Part shown: positions 45,624 through 55,329 of the stretch, one piece after another
Numbering within the stretch: the first letter of the stretch is position 1
How the letters are laid out: the number at the start of each line of letters is the position of its first letter
Assembly (NCBI RefSeq): GCF_001562015.1
Contig: NZ_LASA01000051.1
Coordinates: forward strand, 46,445-110,444
Direction of reading: 5' to 3'
Source: Endozoicomonas arenosclerae
GTDB taxonomy: Bacteria > Pseudomonadota > Gammaproteobacteria > Pseudomonadales > Endozoicomonadaceae
DNA: 64,000 nucleotides
Made by a program: the position numbers and the translations under genes
The notes under the pieces: generated by a model
The model's database searches: none
What the model was told of the DNA's origin: nothing
The model's input: the letters and a program-made list of their open reading frames with translations, nothing else

Positions 45624-46514
45624 ATGAAAGGGCCTCAATGGATCTTCGGCCTGTTGATCTCTGCTTTCTCCATAACCGCCTGGTCTGCCCCTGTTCCTCC
45701 ATTAAAACCTGAACTGCCTTCTGAGCAGGTTATACCCGACGAAGAGGGATGGTGGGGTACCGGTTTTCTGGTAGGCACCCTTTCATCAAAGGGCTGGGAA
45801 AGTGGCTTTATCTGGGAATCCGGTGAACTTGAGATACAGGCAGGTGATGGCGCTTATACAAAGAAGCTCTACCCTGCTGAGACTTACGACGTTTCCATAC
45901 AGCCTGAATATCGATACCTGTGGGATCAGTTAAAAGTCTCCAGTAAACCGGTAGTGATCAAATACAAATACCCCTTCTGGTACAACTCCATGGCCACTAA
46001 CAGTCGTTACCGGGCCATCGAAGTCAGACCTGTTGAGAGCAGTTTTTCGAAAACCCCCTCTTTCACGCAATTTCCAAACGGAATTGAATCAAAGCCGGTC
46101 ATCGAGAACTCAAGAGTATTCGGCCAATGGCAAACCTTTGGCCTGATTCTCCATGTGGCACGCTGGGGACAAGTTGTCATGGATCACAAATGCACTGTTT
46201 ATCTGCACCTGGGCGGCACAACCCGAATTTCAAAAACAGAACAAGTCTACAGACCCGCTCTGGAATACAATGTTTTTCAGAACGACTACGAAGTCAGGAC
46301 TGTACTCACCTACGAAACTTACGAGATTGAAGTTCCGAACATAGTGCAACTGTTCACATACAACGAAGCCATCTGTCGCTATGCAGAAGATGCAGCCATA
46401 GCCCAGTCAGAAGTTTATGTTGAGTACACCGGCTTGAGAACTCAGGCCGATACAGAAACGTATTCAATTTTGCATGGCATCCAGGTTGAAGATCCCTATG
46501 ACGAGGATGATTGA
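45624..46514 (+). CDS. Exported hypothetical protein
   Basis: A 296-residue protein with a signal peptide (WIFGLLISAFSITAWSAP) followed by a proline-rich start (PVPPLKPELPSEQ) and a beta-rich, Tyr/Trp-rich body (WWGTGFLVGTLSSKGWESGF). It ends acidic (EDPYDEDD). No family recognised. The ATG at 45624 has AAGGA 7 bases ahead; the longer frame has no such site. Probably periplasmic. Function unknown. Confidence 0.75.
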   Translation: MKGPQWIFGLLISAFSITAWSAPVPPLKPELPSEQVIPDEEGWWGTGFLVGTLSSKGWESGFIWESGELEIQAGDGAYTKKLYPAETYDVSIQPEYRYLWDQLKVSSKPVVIKYKYPFWYNSMATNSRYRAIEVRPVESSFSKTPSFTQFPNGIESKPVIENSRVFGQWQTFGLILHVARWGQVVMDHKCTVYLHLGGTTRISKTEQVYRPALEYNVFQNDYEVRTVLTYETYEIEVPNIVQLFTYNEAICRYAEDAAIAQSEVYVEYTGLRTQADTETYSILHGIQVEDPYDEDD

Positions 46515-47210
46515 GAGGCTACTAATTCCACATTGCTTCTTAAAAATGGATGCCCGAATAAAAAAATAAGAATTGTCGTATATTGGATTTACCACCTAAA
46601 GTGCTATCAGGGATAATTTGAAACTATTCACTCTTTCAAAGTCCCATCAGTAAAGAAGTCAGTATTCTGAAATTTATTAACAAAGACATAGAAAATCAAA
46701 AATTAAAAATTCTCGAAGTGAAAATGGTCGTTCTGAAATTCTTAAGTTTTATCGAAACTTTAATAATGACCAAAAATGAAATTACACCGCTCTATTAAAT
46801 TGGCCTCAAATTTTAATATCACCACATCCCCGCTGTGTTTTAGCCTGAATTGTTATTCATGGGATATGAGTGATTACAGAACAACATCACCTCAACGTTC
46901 AAAAATTTTCACTGGTGACTAACAGCAATCCCCTTTAAGATGGGTAGATTAACCCTTCCGAAAATTTCTTTTTTTCCTTTTATATCAACAAGTTAAGCAC
47001 ATCTCGTCGTATACGAAAAAGTCCCAAAAGCAGTAGACATTTATACGGATAATCTCTATAACGTTAATTGTGATCAACACAAACAGAGCACCTGAACCTG
47101 GCAAGTATTAATTCGGTGTCGTGTGATTCGCAGTAACAATACAGTGCCCAGATAAACAAAAATATTAGTACGCCTATGATCATGGAGGTCATGGCGAGGG
47201 GGAGCCTGAT
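46515..47210. other. AT-rich intergenic region upstream of prkA
   Basis: Nearly 700 bases with no convincing gene, markedly AT-rich through about 46,550-46,830. An 18-codon frame at 46866 has no support. The only defendable element is the promoter at 47034-47062. Confidence 0.6.
47034..47062 (+). promoter_or_regulatory. prkA: Sigma-70-like promoter for the prkA operon
   Basis: TAGACA at 47034-47039 and TATAAC at 47057-47062 are separated by 17 bases, each one base off consensus. The transcript would have a leader of about 140 bases. In E. coli the yeaGH operon depends on sigma S, which reads similar -10 boxes. Confidence 0.5.
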
Positions 47211-49133
47211 ATGTCTATATTTTCTCATTACCAGGAAAGGTACGAATCTACTCAACAAGAGGAGATGAGCCTTCAGGAGTACCTGGATCTTTGCAAGACC
47301 GACCCTGGTGCCTATGCCAATGCGGCAGAGAGAATGCTGTCGGCCATTGGCGAACCAGAAATCGTTGATACATCACGAGATCCGCGACTGAGTCGCATCT
47401 TTTCCAATAAGCTGATCAAGCGTTATCCTGCGTTTGAAGAATTCTATGGCATGGAAGAAGCGATCGAACAGATTGTTTCTTATTTCAAACATGCCGCCCA
47501 GGGTCTGGAAGAAAAGAAACAGATTCTGTATTTGCTGGGTCCGGTAGGGGGTGGTAAATCCTCTCTGGCTGAGCGTCTTAAAGCCCTGATGGAACATATG
47601 CCTTTCTATGCCATCAAGGGATCACCGGTTTTTGAATCGCCACTGGGACTTTTCAACCCGGAAGAAGACGGCAAGATTCTGACCGAAGAATATAAAATTC
47701 CAGGTCGTTACCTGAAATACATCATGTCTCCCTGGGCAGTTAAACGACTGCACGAGTTTGGTGGCGACATTTCCAAATTCCGCGTAGTTAAAGTTTACCC
47801 AAGCCGCCTGAATCAGGTAGCTATTGCCAAAACCGAGCCAGGTGATGAAAACAACCAGGACATCTCCAGTCTGGTAGGTAAGGTAGACATTCGTCAGCTG
47901 GAAGAATTCTCCCAGGACGATCCGGATGCCTACAGCTTCTCTGGTGCACTCTGCCGTGCCAACCAGGGTGTGATGGAATTTGTAGAGATGTTCAAAGCGC
48001 CAGTGAAGGTACTGCACCCACTGCTGACCGCTACCCAGGAAGGTAACTACAACTCTACCGAAGGTATGGGCGCGATTCCTTTTGAAGGTATCCTGCTGGC
48101 TCACTCCAACGAATCCGAGTGGCAGACCTTCCGTAACAACAAAACCAACGAAGCCTTCATTGACCGTGTCAACATCGTTAAGGTGCCTTACTGCACACGT
48201 ATCAATGAAGAAGTGGGCATTTACGAAAAACTGCTGGAGCACAGCTCTCTGAAAAATGCGCCATGCGCACCTGATACTCTGAAAATGCTGGCCCAGTTCT
48301 CCGTTCTGTCCCGTATCAAGGAGCCAGATAATTCTTCTATATTCTCCAAGATGCGTGTTTACAACGGTGAGAACCTGAAAGACACCGATCCAAACGCCAA
48401 GCCTCTGCAGGAATACAAAGATGCAGCCGGAGTTGACGAAGGTATGGACGGCCTTTCTACCCGTTTCGCGTTCAAGATTCTGTCCAAGGTCTTCAACTTC
48501 GACTCCACGGAAGTAGCGGCCAACCCGGTACACCTGATGTACGTTCTGGAACAGCAGATTGAACAGCAGCAGTTCCCTGACGAAGTGACCGATCGTTACA
48601 TGCGCTTCATCAAGGAATACCTGACGCCTAAGTATGTTGAGTTCCTGGGCAAGGAAATTCAGACCGCGTATCTGGAGTCTTACTCCGATTACGGTCAGAA
48701 CATCTTTGACCGTTACATCACTTACGCTGACTTCTGGATTCAGGATCAGGAATTCCGTGATCCGGATACCGGCCACATTCTGGACCGTGGTGCCCTGAAT
48801 GATGAGCTGGAGAAAATCGAGAAGCCAGCAGGCATCGCTAACCCGAAAGACTTCCGTAACGAAGTGGTTAACTTTGTACTGCGTGCCCGTGCCAACCACG
48901 AAGGTAAAAACCCAAGCTGGTTGAGCTACGAGAAAATGCGTGCAGTGATCGAGAAGAAGATGTTCTCCAACACTGAAGATCTGCTGCCTGTGATTTCCTT
49001 CAATGCCAAGGGATCCAACGAAGATCAGCGCAAACACGCAGACTTTGTGAAGCGTATGGTGGAATACGGCTACACCGAGAAACAGGTTCGCCTGCTCTCT
49101 GAGTGGTACATCCGGGTTCGCAAGTCACAATAA
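47211..49133 (+). CDS. prkA: Serine protein kinase PrkA (YeaG family)
   Basis: A 640-residue AAA-type protein with an ATP P-loop LLGPVGGGKSSLAERL near residue 105 and a C-terminal PrkA domain, with RANQGVMEFVEMFKAP and EGILLAHSNESEWQTFR. Known family roles are protein phosphorylation and, in some species, stress or nitrogen-starvation response. It is followed by yeaH and spoVR, the standard partner genes. The codon choice is cleaner and more biased than its neighbours, as for well-expressed genes. GAGGGGGAGCC precedes the ATG. Confidence 0.96.
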   Translation: MSIFSHYQERYESTQQEEMSLQEYLDLCKTDPGAYANAAERMLSAIGEPEIVDTSRDPRLSRIFSNKLIKRYPAFEEFYGMEEAIEQIVSYFKHAAQGLEEKKQILYLLGPVGGGKSSLAERLKALMEHMPFYAIKGSPVFESPLGLFNPEEDGKILTEEYKIPGRYLKYIMSPWAVKRLHEFGGDISKFRVVKVYPSRLNQVAIAKTEPGDENNQDISSLVGKVDIRQLEEFSQDDPDAYSFSGALCRANQGVMEFVEMFKAPVKVLHPLLTATQEGNYNSTEGMGAIPFEGILLAHSNESEWQTFRNNKTNEAFIDRVNIVKVPYCTRINEEVGIYEKLLEHSSLKNAPCAPDTLKMLAQFSVLSRIKEPDNSSIFSKMRVYNGENLKDTDPNAKPLQEYKDAAGVDEGMDGLSTRFAFKILSKVFNFDSTEVAANPVHLMYVLEQQIEQQQFPDEVTDRYMRFIKEYLTPKYVEFLGKEIQTAYLESYSDYGQNIFDRYITYADFWIQDQEFRDPDTGHILDRGALNDELEKIEKPAGIANPKDFRNEVVNFVLRARANHEGKNPSWLSYEKMRAVIEKKMFSNTEDLLPVISFNAKGSNEDQRKHADFVKRMVEYGYTEKQVRLLSEWYIRVRKSQ

Positions 49134-49428
49134 TCTCTGAACCGGTCTGTCTGCTGCTGAAACAGTGGCAGACAGAACTCCAGACAGAGACCTCATATCA
49201 GCCGCGCCTTCGGGCGCTTCTGCGTCTTGCAAACCTGACATCAACCATAGAAGTCATCGCCACTGTCTGGAAATACTTCCAACCTGGCAACTCTATGGCA
49301 TAGCACAGCCCTGAGCTGACAATGAAAATACAGCCTTGAGCCAAAATTGCAGCTCCTCCTTAAAAAGGTGTTGTAAAGAAAATGGAGAGCTGTATTTCTT
49401 AGCTAACAGTACCTAAGGAGAGCGTCCT

Positions 49429-50712
49429 ATGAGCATAATAATTGACCGACGCCTCAATGCGAAAAAGAAAAGCACGGTCAACCGGCAGCGTTTCCTGAGG
49501 CGCTATAAAGGTCTGGTAAAAGAAGCAGTCCAAGATGCTGTTGATCAACGTTCCATTACCGACGTTGATAGCGGCAGTGATATCAGTATTCCCAAGAAAG
49601 ACCTGTCTGAGCCGGTTTTTCATCACGGTCAGGGTGGCCGTGTGGAGCAGGTTCATCCAGGCAATAAAGAATTCACGACAGGTGACAGATTCCAGCGCCC
49701 CGAAGGCGGTGGTGGTCAAGGCAGCGGTGAAGGCGAAGCCAGCAACAGCGGCTCCGGCGAAGATGATTTTATCTTCTCTATTAACCGTGAAGAGTTTCTC
49801 GAGTATCTGTTCGAAGATCTTGAGCTGCCCAACCTGCTTCGCAAAGAGTTGAAAGACTCCACCGACTTTAAACTTAAGCGCGCCGGTTACACTTCTGCCG
49901 GTGCTCCGGATCGACTGAACGTTGTGCGCTCACTGAAAGCAGCACACGCCCGTCGTATTGCTCTTTCCGGTAAAGATCGAAAAGAAATCCGTGCCCTGAA
50001 GCGTCAGCTGCGGGAAATGGAAGTAAGTCCTGAAACTAACGACGAAGCACTGAAAAAAGAAATTCAGGATCAAATCTCAACCCTGAACAAAAAGCTCAAG
50101 CGCTTGCCGTTCATTGATGACTTTGATCTGAAATTCAACAACCTGGTGAAAGTACCACAGCCTTCCAGCAAGGCCGTGATGTTCTGTGTCATGGATGTTT
50201 CCGGTTCCATGACCCGTGAAATCAAGGATATTGCCAAGCGCTTCTTCCTGTTGCTTTACCTGTTCCTGGAACGCAACTACGAGAAGATCGAAGTGGTATT
50301 CATCCGTCACCACAGTGAAGCTCGCGAATGTAATGAGCATGATTTCTTCTATGCCCGCGAGACCGGTGGCACCGTAGTGTCTTCAGCACTAACCCTGACA
50401 GACGACATCATCACAGAACGCTACTCACCGAATGAGTGGAACATTTATGTAGCCCAGGCTTCAGACGGTGATAACTGGGAAGCAGACTCTGCCAAGTGCC
50501 GCAACATTATTGTCGATAAGTTGCTGCCACTGACTCAGTACTACTCCTATGTAGAAATCACAGATCGACACCATCAGAACCTGTGGCATGAATACAAAAT
50601 GATTGAAAAGGCTCACGCCGGTCATTTTGCCATGCAACAGATTCGCAATGCGGGTGAGATCTATCCGGTTTTCCGCAAACTCTTCGAAAAGAAGGAGGGT
50701 CAAAATGCCTGA
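49429..50712 (+). CDS. yeaH: DUF444 protein YeaH
   Basis: A 427-residue protein of the YeaH/DUF444 family. The N-terminus is basic (DRRLNAKKKSTVNRQRFLRR), then a Gly/Ser-rich linker (GGGGQGSGEGEASNSGSG), and a von Willebrand A-like domain with VMFCVMDVSGSMTREIKD, whose DxSxS metal site is intact. It works with PrkA in stationary-phase and stress survival in E. coli. AAGGAG precedes the ATG. Its end overlaps the spoVR start by 8 bases. Confidence 0.94.
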   Translation: MSIIIDRRLNAKKKSTVNRQRFLRRYKGLVKEAVQDAVDQRSITDVDSGSDISIPKKDLSEPVFHHGQGGRVEQVHPGNKEFTTGDRFQRPEGGGGQGSGEGEASNSGSGEDDFIFSINREEFLEYLFEDLELPNLLRKELKDSTDFKLKRAGYTSAGAPDRLNVVRSLKAAHARRIALSGKDRKEIRALKRQLREMEVSPETNDEALKKEIQDQISTLNKKLKRLPFIDDFDLKFNNLVKVPQPSSKAVMFCVMDVSGSMTREIKDIAKRFFLLLYLFLERNYEKIEVVFIRHHSEARECNEHDFFYARETGGTVVSSALTLTDDIITERYSPNEWNIYVAQASDGDNWEADSAKCRNIIVDKLLPLTQYYSYVEITDRHHQNLWHEYKMIEKAHAGHFAMQQIRNAGEIYPVFRKLFEKKEGQNA

Positions 50713-52312
50713 TATGGAACGCCATGAGCAGGAATCAATGCCTTCTCCGGAGTCGCAGTTCAAACCGGCAGCTGACGCAGAAAAGCCAGCTCGCCGTGCA
50801 GAGCCAATCTCCAAAGGTTCTGAGTGGACCTTTGAACTGCTGGAAGAATACGACAGAGAGCTGGCAAAGCTGGCCGAACGCTTCAAGCTGGATACTTACC
50901 CTAACCAGATCGAAGTGATCAGCTCCGAACAAATGCTGGATGCCTACGCTTCTGTAGGTATGCCACTGATGTACAACCACTGGAGCTTTGGTAAGCAGTT
51001 TTTAAGCAACCAGCAAAGCTATCAGCGTGGTCAAATGGGTCTGGCTTATGAGATTGTGATCAACTCCAATCCCTGCATCGCTTACCTGATGGAAGAAAAC
51101 ACCATGCCCATGCAGGCGCTGGTTATTGCCCACGCCTGCTACGGTCACAACTCTTTCTTCAAGGGCAACTATCTGTTCCAGCAGTGGACGGATGCAGACT
51201 CCATTATTGACTATCTTCTGTTTGCCAAGAACTACATTGCCCAATGCGAAGAAAAGTACGGTGTGGATGCGGTAGAAGAATTACTGGATGCCTGCCACGC
51301 ACTGATGAATCAGGGTGTGAACCGTTATGAACGTCCACGACCCATCTCTGCAGAAGAAGAGAAAGCGCGGGCCAAGGAACGTGAAGAGTATATTCAGCGT
51401 AACCTGAACGATCTCTGGCGCACCATTCCTCTGCGTGAAGAAAATGAGGTTCAACAAGCCGAGCGTTACCCAAGAGACCCGGAAGAAAACGTTCTCTACT
51501 TTATTGAAAAGAACGCACCTCTGCTGGACACCTGGCAGCGTGAACTGATCCGGATTGTGCGTAAGATTGCCCAGTACTTCTATCCTCAGCGTCAGACACA
51601 GGTCATGAACGAAGGTTGGGCGACCTTCTGGCACTACCACCTGATGCAGGAGATGTACAACGAAGGTCACATTACGGAAGGCTTCATCATGGAGTTCCTG
51701 CATTCGCACTCCAATGTCGTATTCCAGCCTGACTTTGATGATCCTCGTTATAGCGGCATCAATCCATACGCTCTGGGCTTTGCCATGTTCCAGGATATTC
51801 GCCGTATCTGCGAAAACCCGACGGAAGAAGATCGTCGCTGGTTCCCGGATCTGGCTGGATCAGACTGGCTGGAAGCCGTGCACTTTGCCATGAAGAACTT
51901 CAAGGACGAGAGTTTCATTATGCAGTACCTCTCACCCAAGGTGATGAGAGACCTGAAACTGTTCTGCATTGACGACGACGAAGGCAACCCTTTCCTGGAA
52001 GTGAGTGCTATTCATGACGACTCAGGGTACCGGAAGGTCAGGGAATCCCTGTCTGCTCAATACAATCTGGGCAACCGTGAGCCGAACATTCAGGTATACA
52101 GCGTGAACACTCGCGGTGACCGTTCACTGACTCTGCGTCATTTTATGCACCAGGGTCGCCCCATGGAGTCAGAAAGCACCCGCGAAATCATCAAACATAT
52201 CCACAGACTGTGGGGCTTTGATGTTCACATGGAATCCGTAGATGAGTGGGGTGGAGTGAAAACCATTTACGGACTGCCCAAGCAGGAAGTGGAAGACACC
52301 GAAGCGGCCTGA
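50705..52312 (+). CDS. spoVR: SpoVR family protein (YcgB)
   Basis: A 535-residue protein of the SpoVR/YcgB family, with WSFGKQFLSNQQSYQRGQMG, HACYGHNSFFKGNYLF, TQVMNEGWATFWHYHLM and INPYALGFAMFQDIRR. The HExH-like EGWATFWHYH region suggests a metal site, but biochemical function is not settled. The ATG at 50705 has GGAGG 6 bases ahead and lies inside the yeaH end, so the two are coupled; longer starts are ruled out. The terminator lies within the convergent permease gene. Confidence 0.95.
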   Translation: MPDMERHEQESMPSPESQFKPAADAEKPARRAEPISKGSEWTFELLEEYDRELAKLAERFKLDTYPNQIEVISSEQMLDAYASVGMPLMYNHWSFGKQFLSNQQSYQRGQMGLAYEIVINSNPCIAYLMEENTMPMQALVIAHACYGHNSFFKGNYLFQQWTDADSIIDYLLFAKNYIAQCEEKYGVDAVEELLDACHALMNQGVNRYERPRPISAEEEKARAKEREEYIQRNLNDLWRTIPLREENEVQQAERYPRDPEENVLYFIEKNAPLLDTWQRELIRIVRKIAQYFYPQRQTQVMNEGWATFWHYHLMQEMYNEGHITEGFIMEFLHSHSNVVFQPDFDDPRYSGINPYALGFAMFQDIRRICENPTEEDRRWFPDLAGSDWLEAVHFAMKNFKDESFIMQYLSPKVMRDLKLFCIDDDEGNPFLEVSAIHDDSGYRKVRESLSAQYNLGNREPNIQVYSVNTRGDRSLTLRHFMHQGRPMESESTREIIKHIHRLWGFDVHMESVDEWGGVKTIYGLPKQEVEDTEAA

Positions 52313-52319
52313 CCCTCTT

Positions 52320-53648
52320 TTATTTGTAATAACCATGAGCCGGATCCTCCAGGGGATCCGGCTTTTTATTGCCCCGATGCTGGAACCAGTAGACGGCGCC
52401 ACCAAGAATGATCAGTGCTGTCCCATAAAACAGTACGGAGTATCCTGCCCCGTTAATGCCCAGAAGACAGTAACAGGCTGATAGCAGAATGATCACTAAC
52501 CAGGTTGGCGAGATTCCCTGAGACTTTCGCCTTTGAATTTGAAAGCAGGACAAACAGGCACATAAATAAGCCAGCAGCATGATATAAACCGCTATCAGAA
52601 CAATAAACTCAAAATGCTTCTGTACCGTAGGCTCCACCGTTAACAGAACCAGAGCTGACATCAGAATGGCTGTTATGAGAAGCCCCTGCCAGGGAGAACC
52701 ATACCGGTTAAGGATGCCAAAACGTTGAGGTAACAGACCATCTGCAGAAGCAGCCCTGGCCACCTGCGAATGCATAAGAATCCAGCCATTAAGACTGCCA
52801 AAACAAGCTATGACCGCCATAGCACTGACCATTTCACCTGCCCAGTCCCCCAGCAGATATCGGGCTGTAACAGAAAAGGGGGCAGCACTGCTTTGTAGCA
52901 CCTCGTTGGGCACAATACCCATCATGGCAGTGGTACTGAGTATGTAAAACAAGGCGGCCAGCAATGTGCCCAACAGTGTTGCAAACGGTACATCTCTTCG
53001 GGGATTTTTAGCATGACTGGAAAGATTGCAAGCTGACTCCAGACCTATGAATGACCATAGAGTCAGCGTTACCGATTCAGACAATACCTGACGATTCGGC
53101 TGGTCTGTGACATTAAATGATTGCGTGATGTTTTCAAGATCAAACAGGGACCAACCTAGAAAGCTGACAAGTAGAACAGGCACCAGCATGCAGGACGCCG
53201 TCACTACCTGAAACTGCCCGATAATACGGATATCGGTCATATTCAGCAGGCTCAGACCCCAGACCACAGAGATAGCAGCCAGTGAGGCCATCCACTGATC
53301 AGTCAAAACAGGAAAAAAATAACTCAGGTAACCCACACCACTGAGGGCAACGGCTATGTTTCCAATCCAGATGGCCACCCAGTACCCATACACCACCTGT
53401 GAGCCCACGTATCGACCCAGACCAGCACGGGTGAAAGCATAAAGTCCTGAACCTGGCTTACAGTCGGCACCCAGACGGACAAAAACCAGAGAAAGCATAA
53501 CGGAACCAATAACCGTAACAATCCAGCCCAGTAAAGTGATCGATCCATAACTGGCCAGAGATGACGGCAGCAGAAAGATGCCCGCTCCCATCATATTGCC
53601 TGTTACCAGCATGGTCAGAGGTAACAGGGACAGTTTTCCAGATACCAA
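52320..53648 (-). CDS. APC-family amino acid permease or antiporter
   Basis: A 442-residue inner-membrane transporter with about 12 helices. MLVTGNMMGAGIFLLPSSLA is the family G-x-G-I/F motif region, GSGLYAFTRAGLGRYVG the next conserved block, and WSFIGLESACNLSSHAKNP the helix 6 block. It resembles the AdiC/PotE/CadB group, so arginine/ornithine/polyamine exchange is possible but not proven. TTG at 53648 is chosen because AGAGG lies 7 bases before it; a TTG six codons upstream has none. Its 3' end contains the spoVR terminator. Confidence 0.85.
   Translation of the reverse strand: MVSGKLSLLPLTMLVTGNMMGAGIFLLPSSLASYGSITLLGWIVTVIGSVMLSLVFVRLGADCKPGSGLYAFTRAGLGRYVGSQVVYGYWVAIWIGNIAVALSGVGYLSYFFPVLTDQWMASLAAISVVWGLSLLNMTDIRIIGQFQVVTASCMLVPVLLVSFLGWSLFDLENITQSFNVTDQPNRQVLSESVTLTLWSFIGLESACNLSSHAKNPRRDVPFATLLGTLLAALFYILSTTAMMGIVPNEVLQSSAAPFSVTARYLLGDWAGEMVSAMAVIACFGSLNGWILMHSQVARAASADGLLPQRFGILNRYGSPWQGLLITAILMSALVLLTVEPTVQKHFEFIVLIAVYIMLLAYLCACLSCFQIQRRKSQGISPTWLVIILLSACYCLLGINGAGYSVLFYGTALIILGGAVYWFQHRGNKKPDPLEDPAHGYYK
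52338..52370 (+). terminator. Intrinsic terminator of the prkA-yeaH-spoVR operon
   Basis: AGCCGGATCC at 52338-52347 pairs exactly with GGATCCGGCT at 52354-52363 around 6 bases, followed by TTTTA. It lies inside the last codons of the convergent permease gene. Confidence 0.8.
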
Positions 53649-54046
53649 AGGCAAATCCTCTGTCAAACAACACGGCCAACATGAAAATAAATTTATTTTT
53701 ATTTCTGGGCAGCTTTTTTATGCCTTCCGTTAGCTGGATATCTATTCCTGAAAACTGCAAGTTTAATCGAGCTATAAAGTCATCACAGTTTAGACTATGA
53801 GGCGTTCTAAAATGATTCATGTGTTAGCATGATGCCTCCTTACTCTTTTCAGACCATTGTGTAGCAAGGATTAGCAAATAATAAAAAATTGATCACCCTT
53901 CATATAAAGTTCACAGAAAAATAGTTCAAACGTTTGTGTTTTTATTAAAGGGAATAAGTTTTTCTTGAAGAAACAAAACACTACTGTGGTTAGAAATTAA
54001 GATAAAATCTTCTATAGACTTACCTCATTAATAGAGAGTGTTTTTT
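53649..54046. other. Divergent intergenic region
   Basis: No gene of convincing size between the permease and the small acidic reading frame. It is AT-rich. A promoter for the plus-strand genes is expected, but no box pair is strong enough to name. Confidence 0.4.
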
Positions 54047-54163
54047 ATGGAGAAAGAGTCCTCAGGCAGTGAAGAAGCTCCAGAAAAATCAATAGAAAGT
54101 ACCAGTCAACATTATCAGGCTGACCAGAAAGCGGCTTCCCCCGTTAATGAGATACAGCCTTGA
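54047..54163 (+). CDS. Possible small acidic protein (38 residues)
   Basis: A 38-codon frame beginning MEKESSGSEEAPEKS, acidic and Ser-rich with no hydrophobic segment. GAGAGTG sits 6 bases before the ATG. Its TGA overlaps an in-frame TTG of the next gene as TTGA, like a coupled pair. It may be a leader peptide or a small regulator; chance is not excluded. Confidence 0.35.
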   Translation: MEKESSGSEEAPEKSIESTSQHYQADQKAASPVNEIQP

Positions 54164-54177
54164 GCGGTAAAAAAGCA

Positions 54178-55329
54178 ATGAGCAATCATAAACAGCCCAC
54201 AGTCATTCTGGCAGGTGGCGGCCATACTCACGCTTTGTTTCTGAAAAAGCTACAGAAGGAACCCTCGCCTTCCGCTCACTTCATACTGGTTTCAGCAAGT
54301 CGCTATACGCCCTACTCAGGTATGCTACCTCGCGTGATCTCTGGTCACTACACTGCTGAGCAGTCCCATATTGATCTTGAATCTCTGGCAATGGCCTCAA
54401 ACTGCACTTTTCTCAAGGCCACTATTGCAGGACTGGATCCAGATGCAAATGAACTGATTCTTGAAAATGGCGACCGTCTTCAGTACGACATCCTTTCCAT
54501 CAATACAGGGTCCACCCAAAGCCGGGTCATTGACGCCCTGGATTGCATCAGCATAAAACCCATCAGACCTTTTCTTACCTGGTTGTCTCATCCACTTCCC
54601 AAACAAATCCAGCAAAGCGAGGCATTCAATCTGGTCATTATCGGAGCCGGGGCAGCCGGTGTAGAAGTCGCTCTGGCACTCCATAAGCGTTTCAAAAACC
54701 TGGATCAACTCAACATTCACATTGTCACGGCCAGAGGCGTGCTTGCTGGCCATCCCCTTGAAGTCCAGCAAATGATGTCAGAGGAAATTCAGAAGAAAAA
54801 CATCCAGATACACAATCATTTTCGGGTGGCCGGTGTTAAAGGCAAGGTTCTGACCAGTGACCAGAATGAGACCCTGCACTACGATGCCCTGATTCTTGCT
54901 ACTCCTGCCGCCCCGGCGGGATGGCCAGCAGAGAGTCAGATAGCGACCAACCCACAGGGCTTTATCCAGATCAACCCACAACTGCAATCCATTAGCCACC
55001 AAAATATTTTTGCTTGCGGAGACATTGCAGAACTTGCCCACTCCAAACTTGCCAAGTCCGGTGTCTATGCCGTCAGACAAGCACCCGCGCTCCATAAAAA
55101 CATATGCCAGATGCTGGCAGAAAAACCTCTGGAGCCCTTCCGCCCCCAGAGTCATTTCCTCTCTCTGCTAAGCTGTGCTGACGGTTGCGCAATTGCATCT
55201 AGAGGCTGGTTCAGAGCCAGAGGGCGTTTAGTATGGCTGTGGAAAGACTGGATCGATCGACGTTTTATGGCGCAATTCCCTTTGCCAGAACCTGGTTCAA
55301 TGAAAATCAACGACCCGGATCAAAATTAA
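54178..55329 (+). CDS. FAD/NAD(P)-dependent oxidoreductase, SelD-fusion type
   Basis: A 383-residue two-dinucleotide-domain flavoprotein. The N-terminal FAD motif is VILAGGGHTHALFLKKL, followed by SRYTPYSGMLPRVISGHYT, a signature I know from the flavoprotein part fused to selenophosphate synthetase in some bacteria and from its free relatives. The NAD motif is LVIIGAGAAGVEVALALHK, and FACGDIAELA ends the FAD site. The start is the ATG at 54178 or a TTG at 54160 that overlaps a small upstream frame. The downstream rhodanese overlaps its end by 97 bases, hinting at sulfur or selenium chemistry. Related NADH dehydrogenases type II are the alternative. Confidence 0.8.
   Translation: MSNHKQPTVILAGGGHTHALFLKKLQKEPSPSAHFILVSASRYTPYSGMLPRVISGHYTAEQSHIDLESLAMASNCTFLKATIAGLDPDANELILENGDRLQYDILSINTGSTQSRVIDALDCISIKPIRPFLTWLSHPLPKQIQQSEAFNLVIIGAGAAGVEVALALHKRFKNLDQLNIHIVTARGVLAGHPLEVQQMMSEEIQKKNIQIHNHFRVAGVKGKVLTSDQNETLHYDALILATPAAPAGWPAESQIATNPQGFIQINPQLQSISHQNIFACGDIAELAHSKLAKSGVYAVRQAPALHKNICQMLAEKPLEPFRPQSHFLSLLSCADGCAIASRGWFRARGRLVWLWKDWIDRRFMAQFPLPEPGSMKINDPDQN

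Noticed and set aside
47622..49037. A 471-codon open frame antisense to prkA
   Set aside because: The plus strand is clearly prkA. The antisense frame lacks family features and is a shadow of the codon bias of prkA.
53458..53820. A minus-strand frame overlapping the permease N-terminus, considered as a frameshifted extension of the permease
   Set aside because: The permease already has a full N-terminus in its own frame with a usable start, so no frameshift is needed.
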